A DNA stretch of 15,953 bases from the NCBI GenBank assembly GCA_028726925.1, contig JAQYPI010000014.1, positions 1 to 15,953 of the forward strand, written 5' to 3'. This document shows positions 1-8,155 of the stretch, one piece after another; within the stretch, counting starts at the first letter, position 1, and each line of letters opens with the position of its first letter. The notes beneath the pieces are model-generated. The model ran no database searches and was not told the DNA's origin. It saw only the letters and a list, made by a program, of their open reading frames with translations. The DNA is from Caryophanales bacterium (GTDB lineage Bacteria; Bacillota_I; Bacilli_A; RFN20; CAG-826). Made by a program: the position numbers and the translations under genes.

Positions 1-1599
1 ATGGCAGGCCATCTGGTCACCGTCGAAGTCGGCGTTGAACCCAGGGCAGACGAGCGGGTGGAGACGGATCGCCCTGCCGTCGACGAGCTTCGGCTGGAAG
101 GCCTGGATCGAGAGACGGTGGAGGGTCGGGGCGCGGTTGAGAAGGACCGGGTGGTCCCCGATGATCTTCTCGACGATGTCGAAGACGACCGGCTCATAGC
201 GATCGATGATGTGATCGGCCGTCTTGAGGGAGGTCGCGCGCTTGGAGCGGATGAGCTCGGCATCGATGAAGGGGCGGAGCAATTGGACCGCCATCTCCCG
301 CGGGATGCCGCACTGGTACATCTTGAGGTCCGGTCCGACCGCGATGACGGAACGGCCGGAATAGTCGACGCGTTTGCCGAGGAGGTTCTGACGGAAGCGT
401 CCCTGCTTGCCTTTGAGACCAGAGCTCAGGGACTTGAGCGGACGGCCGCTCGGGCCGTTGACGGTCTTGCCGCGGCGCCCGTTTTCAAAGAGGGCGTCGA
501 CCGCTTCCTGCAACATACGCTTCGCGTTGGTGAGCATGATTTCCGGAGCGGACATGTCGATCAAGCGACGGAGGGCGATGTTGCGGTAGATGACGCGGCG
601 ATAAAGCTCGTTGAGGTCGCTCGCGGCGGGACGGCCGCCGTCGAGGAAAAGCATCGGGCGAAGATCGGGCGGGATGACCGGGATGACGTCGAGGACCATC
701 CATTCCGGCTTCTGGTTGGATTTGCGGAAAGCATCGATGACCTCGAGGCGTTTGGCGAGTTTGACGCGCTTGGCCTCTTTGGCGTTGCGAAGCTCTTCCG
801 TGATGGCGTCGAACTCCTTGTCGAGATCGACTTCCTTGAGAAGACGCTTGATGGCGCCGGCACCGTCGCCGAATTCGGCACCGGTGTATTTGCTGATGTA
901 GGATTTCGCGGTGAAATAGTCGAAGGCTTCTTTGTTGTCCTCGAGTTTCGCGATGATCCCTTCGCCTTTGAGGGCCTCGCCTTCGCCGGCGACGAGATTC
1001 GGGAGGATGTCCTCGCGAATGCACTTGGCGAACGCGACGCGGGCGTTGGCTTCGTTCAAGTATTCCTTATAGGAAAGGACTTTGGAGGTGCCCGGGTTCA
1101 AGCAGATGTGGGCGGCATAGTAGATGACGTCCTCGAGCTGCTTGGGCGGGACGTCCAAGACGAGGTACATGCGGGAAGGAATCGATTTGAGGTACCAAAT
1201 GTGGGAGCAGGGGGCGACGAGCTCGATGTGGCCCATGCGCTCGCGGCGCCACTCTTTGGAGATGATCTCGACGTGGCACTTCTCGCAGGTGATGCCCTGA
1301 TAGCGGATCTTCTTGTAGCGTCCGCAGGGGCAGGCGTAATCCTTGACCGGGCCGAAGATCTGTTCGCAGAACAAACCGGTGGGCTCGGGCTTTTGGGTGC
1401 GGTAGTTGATGGTCTCGGCCTTCAGGACTTCGCCTTTGGACCAGGAGCGGATCGTTTCCGGGGAAGCGAGGCCGACCTGGATGGCGGCGAGATCATTGAT
1501 GTCGAAGGAACGGTCGTCGTGGCGGCGCGGCTCTTGGACGAAAGGCATGCCTTCGCCTTCGGGCAAGACGGCGCTCGTGAAATTGAATTTGTCAGCCAT
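1..1599 (-). CDS. rpoC: RNA polymerase beta' subunit, N-terminal 533 residues (3' end beyond window)
   Basis: RpoC forms the clamp and most of the catalytic centre of RNA polymerase. The visible 533 codons start at the ATG at 1599, 18 nt after the rpoB stop, with an AAGGAGAG Shine-Dalgarno. The N-terminal zinc ribbon is C90-x-C92 with C105-x2-C108. The run NGRRGKTVNGPSGRPLKSLS, then KGKQGRFRQNLLGKRVDYSG, and the catalytic magnesium motif NADFDGDQMACH (aspartates near 524, 526 and 528) are all present. The motif ends in ACH where most bacteria have AVH. About 25 extra residues precede the usual start region (IGLASPxxIRSW in Bacillus). The gene runs off the left edge intact, so its C-terminal half cannot be judged. 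Identification is certain from sequence and from its place after rpoB. Confidence 0.98.
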   Translation of the reverse strand, partial: MADKFNFTSAVLPEGEGMPFVQEPRRHDDRSFDINDLAAIQVGLASPETIRSWSKGEVLKAETINYRTQKPEPTGLFCEQIFGPVKDYACPCGRYKKIRYQGITCEKCHVEIISKEWRRERMGHIELVAPCSHIWYLKSIPSRMYLVLDVPPKQLEDVIYYAAHICLNPGTSKVLSYKEYLNEANARVAFAKCIREDILPNLVAGEGEALKGEGIIAKLEDNKEAFDYFTAKSYISKYTGAEFGDGAGAIKRLLKEVDLDKEFDAITEELRNAKEAKRVKLAKRLEVIDAFRKSNQKPEWMVLDVIPVIPPDLRPMLFLDGGRPAASDLNELYRRVIYRNIALRRLIDMSAPEIMLTNAKRMLQEAVDALFENGRRGKTVNGPSGRPLKSLSSGLKGKQGRFRQNLLGKRVDYSGRSVIAVGPDLKMYQCGIPREMAVQLLRPFIDAELIRSKRATSLKTADHIIDRYEPVVFDIVEKIIGDHPVLLNRAPTLHRLSIQAFQPKLVDGRAIRLHPLVCPGFNADFDGDQMACH

Positions 1600-1617
1600 G
1601 ATAGCACTCTCCTTTCC

Positions 1618-4600
1618 TTACTCGATGACGCGGTCCGAAACCGGGCCGAGTCCCTCTTCCGCCGCTTGGTCGGCGAGAACGGACGTCATCATGACGTCGC
1701 CGATGGTCGGGGCGAGGTCTTTGTGGATGGCGCTGTTGGTCTTCCGCTCTTCCACCAAGGATTGCTTGGCAAGCTCATCCATGTCGATGGTCTTGCCTTG
1801 CTTGTCGAAGAGCTTGACGTCCAAGCAGAGGCCCTTGAGCTCTTTGGTGAAGACCTTGAAGGCTTCGGGCATGCCGGGACGCGGGATGGGGAGACCCTTG
1901 ATGATCGCTTCGTAAGCGCGGACGCGGCCGACGCGATCGTCGGATTTGATGGTCATCATCTCCTGCAGGGTGTGGGCGGCGCCGTAAGCTTCGAGAGCCC
2001 AGACTTCCATTTCACCGAAGCGTTGGCCGCCGTTTTGGGCTTTGCCGCCGAGCGGCTGCTGGGTGACGAGGGCATAGGGTCCCGTCGCACGGGCGTGGAG
2101 CTTGTCGTCGACCATGTGCACGAGTTTGATCATGTACTGGACGCCGACGGAGATGCGTTCCGAGAACGGCTCGCCGGTGCGGCCGTCATAGAGGACGGTC
2201 TTGCCGTCTTCCGAGATATGGGCTTTGCGCATCAAATCGAAGACTTCTTCGTTCGAGACGCCATCGAAGGCCGGGGTCGCGACGCGCATCTTGAGCTTGC
2301 GGCAGGCAAGGCCCAAATGCACCTCGAAAATCTGGCCGATATTCATACGGGAAGGAACGCCCATCGGGGAGAGGAGGATATCGATCGGGGTGCCGTCCGC
2401 GAGGAAGGGCATGTCCTCGACCGGGAGGATCTTGGAAATGACGCCTTTGTTGCCGTGGCGGCCGGACATCTTGTCGCCTTCGGAGATCTTTCTCTTTTGG
2501 ACGACGTAGACGCGGACGACCTCGGTGACGCCGGCGGGAAGAGGATCCTTGTTCTTGCGGGAGAACACCTTGACGGCGTGGACGATGCCGGTGCCGCCGT
2601 GGGGAACGCGCAAAGAAGTATCCTTGTTGTCCTTCTGCTTTTCGTTGAAGATGGCCGCGAGGAGCTTTTCCTCGGGTCCCGGATCTTCCGCGCTCTTCGG
2701 GGTCGCTTTGCCAACGAGGATATCGCCCTCTTTGACTTCGGCGCCCGGGATGATGATGCCGCGCTCGTCGAGGAAGGCTTTCGCGTCTTCGCCGACGTTC
2801 GGGATGTCGCGGGTGATCTGCTCGACGCCGTTTTTGTTCTCGCGGCATTCGATTTCGTATTTCTCGATGTGGATCGAGGTGAACGTGTCATCCTTGACCA
2901 TGCGCTCGGACATGATGATGGCGTCTTCGTAGTTGAAGCCGTTCCAAGTCATGTAAGCGATGAGGATGTTCTGACCGAGGGCAAGCTCGCCATTGCGCAT
3001 GGCGGGGCCGTCGGCGATGACCGAGTCATCCTTGACGATGTCGCCGACCTTGACGATCGGGGTCTGGTTGATGCAGGTGCCGCCGTTGGAACGATCGAAC
3101 TTCTGGAGGTGATAAGCGCGGCCTTTGACCGTGATTTCCTTCGCGGAAACGGACTCGACGATGCCTTCGACCTGAATCTGGCAAGCCATGCCGTTCGAGG
3201 TGAGGACGACTTCCTTTTCCATGACGTGATCGCCGACCGCGACCTTGCGGGCGTGGGGGAGATCCGCGGCGTTCTTCTTGAGCGGGGTGTAGAAATGGGT
3301 TTCGAGACCGTCGTCGACCGCGATGCGGTTCTTCTCGTTGATCAAGACGACGCCGGATTTCTCGGCCTGAGCACATCCGCCTTCGAGGCCGACCATGATG
3401 TCGCCGGCTTTGACGATGTCATTCTTCTTGACTTTCTTGGCGAAAGTGAGCTCGGCAGCGCCCTTCTTGAGGTCGTTGTAGACGATGTTGTTCGTGCCGT
3501 CGTCGATGACGATGGTCGAGGAATCGCGATAGAGGACTTCGCCTCCTTTTTCCGCAACGACCGCGAGACCGGAGTCTTTCGCGATCTTCTCTTCCATGCC
3601 GGTGCCGACATAGGGGATAGAGGGACGGAGCAAGGGGAGAGCCTGACGTTGCATGTTGGCGCCCATGAGAGCACGAGTCGCGTCGTCGTGAGCGAGGAAC
3701 GGAATGCAAGCCGCGGCGATGGAGACGATCTGCTTTGGGGAGACGTCGACGAATTCGACGAGGGAAGGATCAACTTCGAGGTTGTCGTCGTCATGGCGGA
3801 CGACGATTTCCTTGCCGAGGATTTCCTTGACGTATTCATCGGTCGTGCAGGTCGGATCGATGTCCTTGCGGAGGATCGGGGCGGAAAGCGAGATGTTCGC
3901 CTCAGCGACATAGAGGCCACGTTCATCGTCCGCGGAAAGGTACTTGGTTTCCGATTGGGAAACGTAGGATTTCCCGCCGATGTGATAGACCTGACGATAC
4001 GGGGTCATGATGAAGCCGTATTCGTTGATCTTCGCATAGGTGCAAAGGTTGTTGATAAGACCGATGTTCTGACCTTCCGGAGATTCGATCGGGCAGATAC
4101 GGCCGTAGTGGGTGTAGTGGACGTCGCGGACTTCCATGGAAGCGCGGTCGCGGGAAATGCCGCCCGGGCCAAGAGCCGAGATGCGGCGCTTGTTCGTGAG
4201 CTCCGCGAGGGGGTTCGTCTGGTCCATGAACTGAGAGAGCTGGCCGGAGGCGAAGAATTCGCGAAGGGCGCTCGAAAGCGGGCGAATGTTGATGAGCGAT
4301 TGCGGGGTGGCCGTGGTCGGGTCCGAGGTCGACATCTTCTGCTGGACGGTCTTGATCATCTTGACCAAGCCGGCGCGGAACTGGTTCTCGAGAAGCTCGC
4401 CGACGGAACGGATGCGGCGGTTTCCGAGATGGTCGATATCATCGCTGTCGCCGATGCCATCCATCAAATTGACGTAATAGCTGAAGAAAGCGACGATGTC
4501 GGAAATCGTGAGGTGATGGATGCCTTCGAGGTGAAGATCGGTGCCGATAACGTTCACGACGCGCTCGCCGAGTTTCTTTTTCGCATAGACCTTGACGATG

Positions 4601-5682
4601 TTGACGACGTTGTGATCATCGATCGCCGAGATGCAGGGAATCGCCATGGTGCAGTTTCCGTTTTCGAAATACTGCATGTCGCGAAGTTTTTGGACGTCTT
4701 CCTTGGTCAAACGATAGTCCTTCGGGAAAACGACTTCGCCGTTTTCGTCCGTCAAGGTCTCGGCGAGAACGCAGCCGGGGAGGCGGTTGTAAATGCCGAG
4801 TTTCTGGGTGAGCTTGAAACGCCCAGGACGGCCGAGGTCATAACGCTTGCCGTCGAAATAATTGCCGCGGAGGAACTCGATGCGGCCTTCGTGGTTGGAA
4901 GGCTCGCCCGGCTTGAGTTTCGCGAAAATGCGCATCAAGGCCGTGGCGCTCGAGGTGATTTCGGGATCTTTCGCGAGGGTCGCGTTGATGAATTCGGTAT
5001 CGCCGAAAAGATCGCGGAATTGTTCCTTGTTCTCAAGGCCGCAAGCCATGAAAAGGATGTGGGCCGGGAACTTGAATTGGCGGTCCAGACGGACATAAAG
5101 GGTGTTGCGGGTGTCGGATTCGGCTTGGAGCCAGGTTCCGCGGCCCGGAATGAGGTCGCCCTTGTAAAGGTTCTTGCCGGACTTGCGGTCCATTTCATTC
5201 GTGAAATAGGCGCCAGAGGAACGAACGATCTGGGAGATGATAACGCGCTCGGAACCGTTGATGATGAACGTTCCGGAATCGGTCATCAAGGGGATGTCGC
5301 CCATGAAAACCTCGGCTTCTTTGATTTCGCCGGTTTGGGTGGAACGAAGACGGAGGGTAGCCTTCAACTTGCTTGAATAAGTTTGGTCGCCCATCTTGCA
5401 TTCAAGAGGGGTGAACCGGGGCTCCTCGAACCGCTTGCTGACGTATTCGACGAACATGTCCTTGTTGTAGTTCGGGATTGGGAAAGCGTCGGCGAGGACT
5501 TCGTCGATGCCCTTCTCCAGGAACTGCTGGTAAGAATCCGTCTGGATTTCGACCAAATTCGGGAGGGCGAGATTACCGCTGATCTTGGAGAAATCGATAC
5601 GGCCGTTCACGCCAACCGGATAAGACTCACCCGAGGGATTCTTGTAATCGGTGTTGGGGATGAAGTTGTCTTCTTGTGGCAT
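1618..5682 (-). CDS. rpoB: RNA polymerase beta subunit
   Basis: This is the full-length beta subunit of 1354 aa; B. subtilis RpoB is about 1193. The start at 5682 is chosen because AAGGAGT lies just upstream and the protein then begins as expected; a longer in-frame reading to 5835 runs back through the methyltransferase gene in another frame. Visible landmarks are the rifampicin region (FFASGQLSQFMDQTNPLAEL, residues 476-495, then NKRRISALGPGG), SPEGQNIGLIN, the NYEDAI motif near 917, KISEGDKMSGRHGNKG near 1065-1080, and the C-terminal GGQRFGEMEVWALEAYGAA. Position 497 is Asn where E. coli has H526. Residues 712-900 hold three exact 63-residue repeat units, which account for most of the extra length. 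The gene starts one base after the methyltransferase stop, so translation is probably coupled. Confidence 0.99.
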   Translation of the reverse strand: MPQEDNFIPNTDYKNPSGESYPVGVNGRIDFSKISGNLALPNLVEIQTDSYQQFLEKGIDEVLADAFPIPNYNKDMFVEYVSKRFEEPRFTPLECKMGDQTYSSKLKATLRLRSTQTGEIKEAEVFMGDIPLMTDSGTFIINGSERVIISQIVRSSGAYFTNEMDRKSGKNLYKGDLIPGRGTWLQAESDTRNTLYVRLDRQFKFPAHILFMACGLENKEQFRDLFGDTEFINATLAKDPEITSSATALMRIFAKLKPGEPSNHEGRIEFLRGNYFDGKRYDLGRPGRFKLTQKLGIYNRLPGCVLAETLTDENGEVVFPKDYRLTKEDVQKLRDMQYFENGNCTMAIPCISAIDDHNVVNIVKVYAKKKLGERVVNVIGTDLHLEGIHHLTISDIVAFFSYYVNLMDGIGDSDDIDHLGNRRIRSVGELLENQFRAGLVKMIKTVQQKMSTSDPTTATPQSLINIRPLSSALREFFASGQLSQFMDQTNPLAELTNKRRISALGPGGISRDRASMEVRDVHYTHYGRICPIESPEGQNIGLINNLCTYAKINEYGFIMTPYRQVYHIGGKSYVSQSETKYLSADDERGLYVAEANISLSAPILRKDIDPTCTTDEYVKEILGKEIVVRHDDDNLEVDPSLVEFVDVSPKQIVSIAAACIPFLAHDDATRALMGANMQRQALPLLRPSIPYVGTGMEEKIAKDSGLAVVAEKGGEVLYRDSSTIVIDDGTNNIVYNDLKKGAAELTFAKKVKKNDIVKAGDIMVGLEGGCAQAEKSGVVLINEKNRIAVDDGLETHFYTPLKKNAADLPHARKVAVGDHVMEKEVVLTSNGMACQIQVEGIVESVSAKEITVKGRAYHLQKFDRSNGGTCINQTPIVKVGDIVKDDSVIADGPAMRNGELALGQNILIAYMTWNGFNYEDAIIMSERMVKDDTFTSIHIEKYEIECRENKNGVEQITRDIPNVGEDAKAFLDERGIIIPGAEVKEGDILVGKATPKSAEDPGPEEKLLAAIFNEKQKDNKDTSLRVPHGGTGIVHAVKVFSRKNKDPLPAGVTEVVRVYVVQKRKISEGDKMSGRHGNKGVISKILPVEDMPFLADGTPIDILLSPMGVPSRMNIGQIFEVHLGLACRKLKMRVATPAFDGVSNEEVFDLMRKAHISEDGKTVLYDGRTGEPFSERISVGVQYMIKLVHMVDDKLHARATGPYALVTQQPLGGKAQNGGQRFGEMEVWALEAYGAAHTLQEMMTIKSDDRVGRVRAYEAIIKGLPIPRPGMPEAFKVFTKELKGLCLDVKLFDKQGKTIDMDELAKQSLVEERKTNSAIHKDLAPTIGDVMMTSVLADQAAEEGLGPVSDRVIE
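2983..3549 (-). repeat. Three 63-codon tandem units inside rpoB
   Basis: RpoB residues 712-774, 775-837 and 838-900 align without gaps at an exact period of 63 (189 nt). Shared positions are G714/G777/G840, V716/V779/V842, I724/I787/I850, V751/V814/V877, D755/D818/D881 and V757/V820/V883. Units 1 and 2 share about 22 of 63 residues by hand count, including VDDG/IDDG, LKKxAAxL and AxKV. Unit 3 corresponds to the single copy in ordinary Firmicute RpoB (GIV..., KFxRSNxGTC, PIVxxGDxV). Units 1 and 2 are therefore extra, inserted after the KDSG motif (702-705). The pattern resembles the small beta-barrel modules (SBHM or beta-beta' module) known from other lineage-specific RNA polymerase insertions; that assignment is an inference. 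Confidence 0.85.
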
Positions 5683-5683
5683 T

Positions 5684-6289
5684 TTATACTCCTTGTTTTT
5701 TCGCGATGAGGACTCGGAATCCTTTGTGTTGGGCCACCTTTTCCACGGATGGGAAGAGGGTTTTGAGATAGGCTTCAACGGATTCGGCGCCCTGTTGTTT
5801 TCGGATGACGATAACGAGCTTCCCATCCTTATCAAGATGCGATAGCGCGCCCGCGTACATCGCGTACGTAACCTTTTTACCCGCGCGAATCGGTGGATTG
5901 GTCACGATTGTGGAGAATGACGTGTCGAGGTTGAGGTAGACGTCGCTATGGATGATCTCGACCTGCTGTTCCACGCCAAGGGTCGCGGCGTTTTTTCGAC
6001 AGCAGTCGAGGGCCCGATCGTTGACGTCCGCGAGGACGACATGGCGATGCGGGTCGAGGTGAGCCAGGATTAGTCCGATTGGTCCGACTCCCGCCCCAAG
6101 ATCCAGGATTTTGCTCCCAAGATCGGTCTTGCCGATGGTTTCAAGCAGCAAACGCGTCCCATCGTCAAGGCCATCTTTGGAAAAGACCCCTGCGTCGCTT
6201 TGGAAGGTGAATTCTTCCCCGAATAAGGTGAAGGAATAGCGCAGATCTTCATGTTTCAAACGTTCGTCATTGTCGAAATATTGACCCAT
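5684..6289 (-). CDS. ybxB: RsmC/YbxB-type class I SAM-dependent methyltransferase
   Basis: A 201-aa class I methyltransferase of the RsmC family, which methylates N2 of guanine in 16S rRNA. The SAM-binding motif I is DLGAGVGPIG at 63-72, the acidic residue after beta-2 is D88, and the catalytic-type motif is NPPIRAGK at 131-138. It is a single-domain form, shorter than E. coli RsmC, as is B. subtilis YbxB, which sits at the same place between rplL and rpoB. The start at 6289 is preferred over an upstream ATG because GGAGG lies 9 nt ahead of it. The last codons supply the rpoB Shine-Dalgarno, and rpoB begins one base after the TAA stop. The exact rRNA target is not shown by the sequence. Confidence 0.93.
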   Translation of the reverse strand: MGQYFDNDERLKHEDLRYSFTLFGEEFTFQSDAGVFSKDGLDDGTRLLLETIGKTDLGSKILDLGAGVGPIGLILAHLDPHRHVVLADVNDRALDCCRKNAATLGVEQQVEIIHSDVYLNLDTSFSTIVTNPPIRAGKKVTYAMYAGALSHLDKDGKLVIVIRKQQGAESVEAYLKTLFPSVEKVAQHKGFRVLIAKKQGV

Positions 6290-6316
6290 TGAGACAGCCC
6301 TCCAAAACGCAAGAAC

Positions 6317-6346
6317 CCCGCCCAAAGGGAACGTCCTTCGGGCGGG
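6317..6346 (-). terminator. Strong hairpin between rplL and ybxB, likely partial terminator (attenuator)
   Basis: The minus-strand RNA reads CCCGCCCGAAGG, a six-base loop, then CCTTUGGGCGGG: a 12-bp stem. One pair is G-U in the minus-strand RNA but would be an A-C mismatch on the plus strand, which favours function on the minus strand. Downstream is GTTCTTGCGTTTT, only moderately U-rich, so read-through into rpoB is expected. An attenuator after rplL that lowers rpoBC expression relative to ribosomal proteins is known from E. coli; the same role here is inferred. Confidence 0.72.
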
Positions 6347-6376
6347 TTTTCTTCTTTCGTGGTAATTCGGGAAGAA

Positions 6377-6754
6377 TTACTTGATTTCGACTTCGGCGCC
6401 AGCGGCGACGAGAGTCTTCTTGTGCTCTTCGGCTTCGACCGGGGAGATGTGCTCTTTGATCGGGGCGGGAGCGGCGTCGACGAGCTTCTTGGCATCCATG
6501 AGGCCAGCGCCGGTGATGGCTTGGACCGCTTTGATGACGGCGACCTTGGAGCCGGTGATGCCCTTGAGGATGAGGGAGACCTCGGTGGGTCCCTTGGCGG
6601 CAGCGGTTTCTTCTTCCGCAGCCGGGGCGGCCGCGACGGCGGCAGCGGCGGTGACGCCGAAGGTTTCTTCGACGAGCTTGATGAGGTCGTTGAGCTCGAG
6701 GACGGTGTATTCCTTCAAGCTTTCGACGATTTCTTCTTTGGTGAGTTTAGCCAT
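6377..6754 (-). CDS. rplL: 50S ribosomal protein L7/L12
   Basis: This 125-aa stalk protein recruits translation GTPases to the ribosome. The N-terminal dimerisation domain is residues 1-35, followed by an Ala/Glu-rich hinge at about 36-55. The C-terminal domain carries the conserved run EVSLILKGITGSKVAVIKAV and the GLMDAKKLVDAAP segment. The start has an AGGAGG Shine-Dalgarno nine bases upstream. It lies 20 nt after rplJ, as in nearly all bacteria. Nothing unusual is seen. Confidence 0.98.
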   Translation of the reverse strand: MAKLTKEEIVESLKEYTVLELNDLIKLVEETFGVTAAAAVAAAPAAEEETAAAKGPTEVSLILKGITGSKVAVIKAVQAITGAGLMDAKKLVDAAPAPIKEHISPVEAEEHKKTLVAAGAEVEIK

Positions 6755-6774
6755 GGTATCTTTCCTCCTATGGA

Positions 6775-7287
6775 TTAGTTGGCGGCCGGCGCGTCAGCCG
6801 GGGCCTCTTTGTCCGCGATGGCCTTGATGGTGGCGGCGAACTTGGTGACGGGTGCCTTGAGGCACGATAGGAACATCGAGAGCATGCCATTCTTGTCGAG
6901 GAGCTTGCTGACTTCCTTCATACCCTTCGCGTCGACGAGCGCACCATCGACGATCCCGCCTTTGACGACGAGAGCCTCATGGGCACGAGCGAACTTGAAG
7001 AGGGCTTGCGGGCCAGCGCCGTATTCTTTGGAGAAAACGAACGCGTTGGCGCCTTCGAGGATGTTGCCCAAATCCGGAGCGCCGACTTCGGCGAGAGCGC
7101 GGCGGACCATGGTGTTCTTGTAAACGGTCATGGTCGACTCGGTCTTCTCGAGGTCCTTGCGGAGCGCGGAGATTTCAGCAACGGTAAGTCCTTGGTAAGA
7201 AACAACAATGAAGGACGCGGAGCCATTGAAGGATTCCTCAATCGCCTTGACCGCATTCTTTTTGCTTTCAAGAGCTTGCTGATTCAT
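6775..7287 (-). CDS. rplJ: 50S ribosomal protein L10
   Basis: L10, 170 aa, anchors the L7/L12 stalk to 23S rRNA. Typical segments are SFIVVSYQGLTVAEISALRK (25-44) and VYKNTMVRRAL, and a C-terminal helix with an Ala/Pro-rich tail binds L12. The start at 7287 follows an AGGAGGT Shine-Dalgarno; an in-frame ATG at 7332 gives an unlikely extension into the leader and is rejected. The RNA structure upstream (7346-7429) matches the L10 leader, so the L10-L12 complex probably represses its own messenger. Confidence 0.98.
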   Translation of the reverse strand: MNQQALESKKNAVKAIEESFNGSASFIVVSYQGLTVAEISALRKDLEKTESTMTVYKNTMVRRALAEVGAPDLGNILEGANAFVFSKEYGAGPQALFKFARAHEALVVKGGIVDGALVDAKGMKEVSKLLDKNGMLSMFLSCLKAPVTKFAATIKAIADKEAPADAPAAN

Positions 7288-7345
7288 GTTTCTACCTCCT
7301 TTCTGTCGAATCGAATCTATGTGATGCTTCAATATAACTAGCGGG

Positions 7346-7429
7346 TTTGTGAATTTCGAACCTCAGCAGGGTGTTGGGTTTAAGGCATGTGCCCCCGGCT
7401 ATCTTAGGAATACGAAGCGTTTCACCAAA
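7346..7429 (-). promoter_or_regulatory. Ribosomal protein L10 leader (autoregulatory mRNA structure)
   Basis: The 157-nt gap between rplA and rplJ holds the features of the L10 leader family (Rfam RF00557). CCTAAGATAG is at 7399-7408, CCTGCTGAGG at 7361-7370, a small hairpin GGC-ACAT-GCC followed by TTAA lies between them, and an outer helix pairs TTTGGTGAA (7421-7429) with TTCACAAA (7346-7353), with one bulged G. In B. subtilis and other Firmicutes the L10(L12)4 complex binds this structure. No clear terminator follows it, so control of translation or messenger stability is more likely than attenuation. The match is by eye; a covariance-model search would settle it. Confidence 0.82.
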
Positions 7430-7444
7430 TGTTTGTCGGAGGGA

Positions 7445-8137
7445 TCAGTTCCGACCCGCGAAGGTAACGGGGATCGCGGGGCCCATGGTGGTCGTGACGA
7501 CCGCCTTGAGGATGTAGGTGCCTTTGACGGTCGAGGGGCGAGCCTTGGCAATCGTGTCCGTGATGGCGATGAGATTGTCGAGGAGGTCAGCATCCGAGAA
7601 GGAGACGCGACCGATGCCCATCGAGAGGTTTCCGTCTTTGTCGACGCGGTAAGCAATCTTGCCGCGCTTGATGTCGGCGACGGCGCCTTTGACATCCATC
7701 GTGACCGTGCCGGTCTTGGGGTTCGGCATCAAGCCTTTGGGGCCGAGGAGACGGCCCATTTTGCCGAGTTCGCCCATCATGTCGGGAGTCGCGACGATGA
7801 TGTCGAAGTCGAACCAGTTCTCGCGCTGGATCTTCTCGAGCATTTCCTTGCCACCGAAGAATTCGGCGCCAGATTCCTTGGCTTCGTCCAACTTGGTGTT
7901 GGTGACGACGAGGACTTTCTTGGTCTTGCCATTGCCGTGCGGGAGCGTGATCGTGCCGCGGATGAGTTGATCGGCAAGGGTCGGGTTGACGTTGAGCTTG
8001 AAGCTGATGTCGACCGAGGAATCGAACTTGGTGACGCTCGTTTCCTTGGCGAGCTTGACGGCTTCGTCGAGGCTGTAGACTTTCGAAGCTTCGATCTTGG
8101 TGAGGGCGGCTTCGTATTTCTTGCTGTTCTTTTTCAT
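7445..8137 (-). CDS. rplA: 50S ribosomal protein L1
   Basis: L1, 230 aa, forms the mobile L1 stalk that helps release deacylated tRNA from the E site. The family signature MGRLLGPKGLMPNPKTGTV is complete, and the C-terminus has the usual TVKGTYILKAVVTTTMGPAI. The length equals the family norm. The start has a GAAGGAGGT Shine-Dalgarno. It follows rplK by 18 nt and is co-transcribed with it from the promoter at 8657-8686. The stop is TGA, one of several showing that TGA is not reassigned to Trp here. Confidence 0.98.
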   Translation of the reverse strand: MKKNSKKYEAALTKIEASKVYSLDEAVKLAKETSVTKFDSSVDISFKLNVNPTLADQLIRGTITLPHGNGKTKKVLVVTNTKLDEAKESGAEFFGGKEMLEKIQRENWFDFDIIVATPDMMGELGKMGRLLGPKGLMPNPKTGTVTMDVKGAVADIKRGKIAYRVDKDGNLSMGIGRVSFSDADLLDNLIAITDTIAKARPSTVKGTYILKAVVTTTMGPAIPVTFAGRN

Positions 8138-8155
8138 GATACTAGACCTCCTTCA

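Noticed and set aside
1..5376. Plus-strand reading frame of 1791 codons
   Set aside because: It is codon-aligned antisense to rpoC and rpoB, low in complexity (rich in D, E, G, A, V), and has no promoter or ribosome site. It results from codon bias.
5683..5835. Longer N-terminus for RpoB
   Set aside because: The extension overlaps the methyltransferase gene in another frame and lacks a ribosome site; the ATG at 5682 has AAGGAGT.
6359..6778. Plus-strand frame of 139 codons
   Set aside because: Antisense shadow of rplL.
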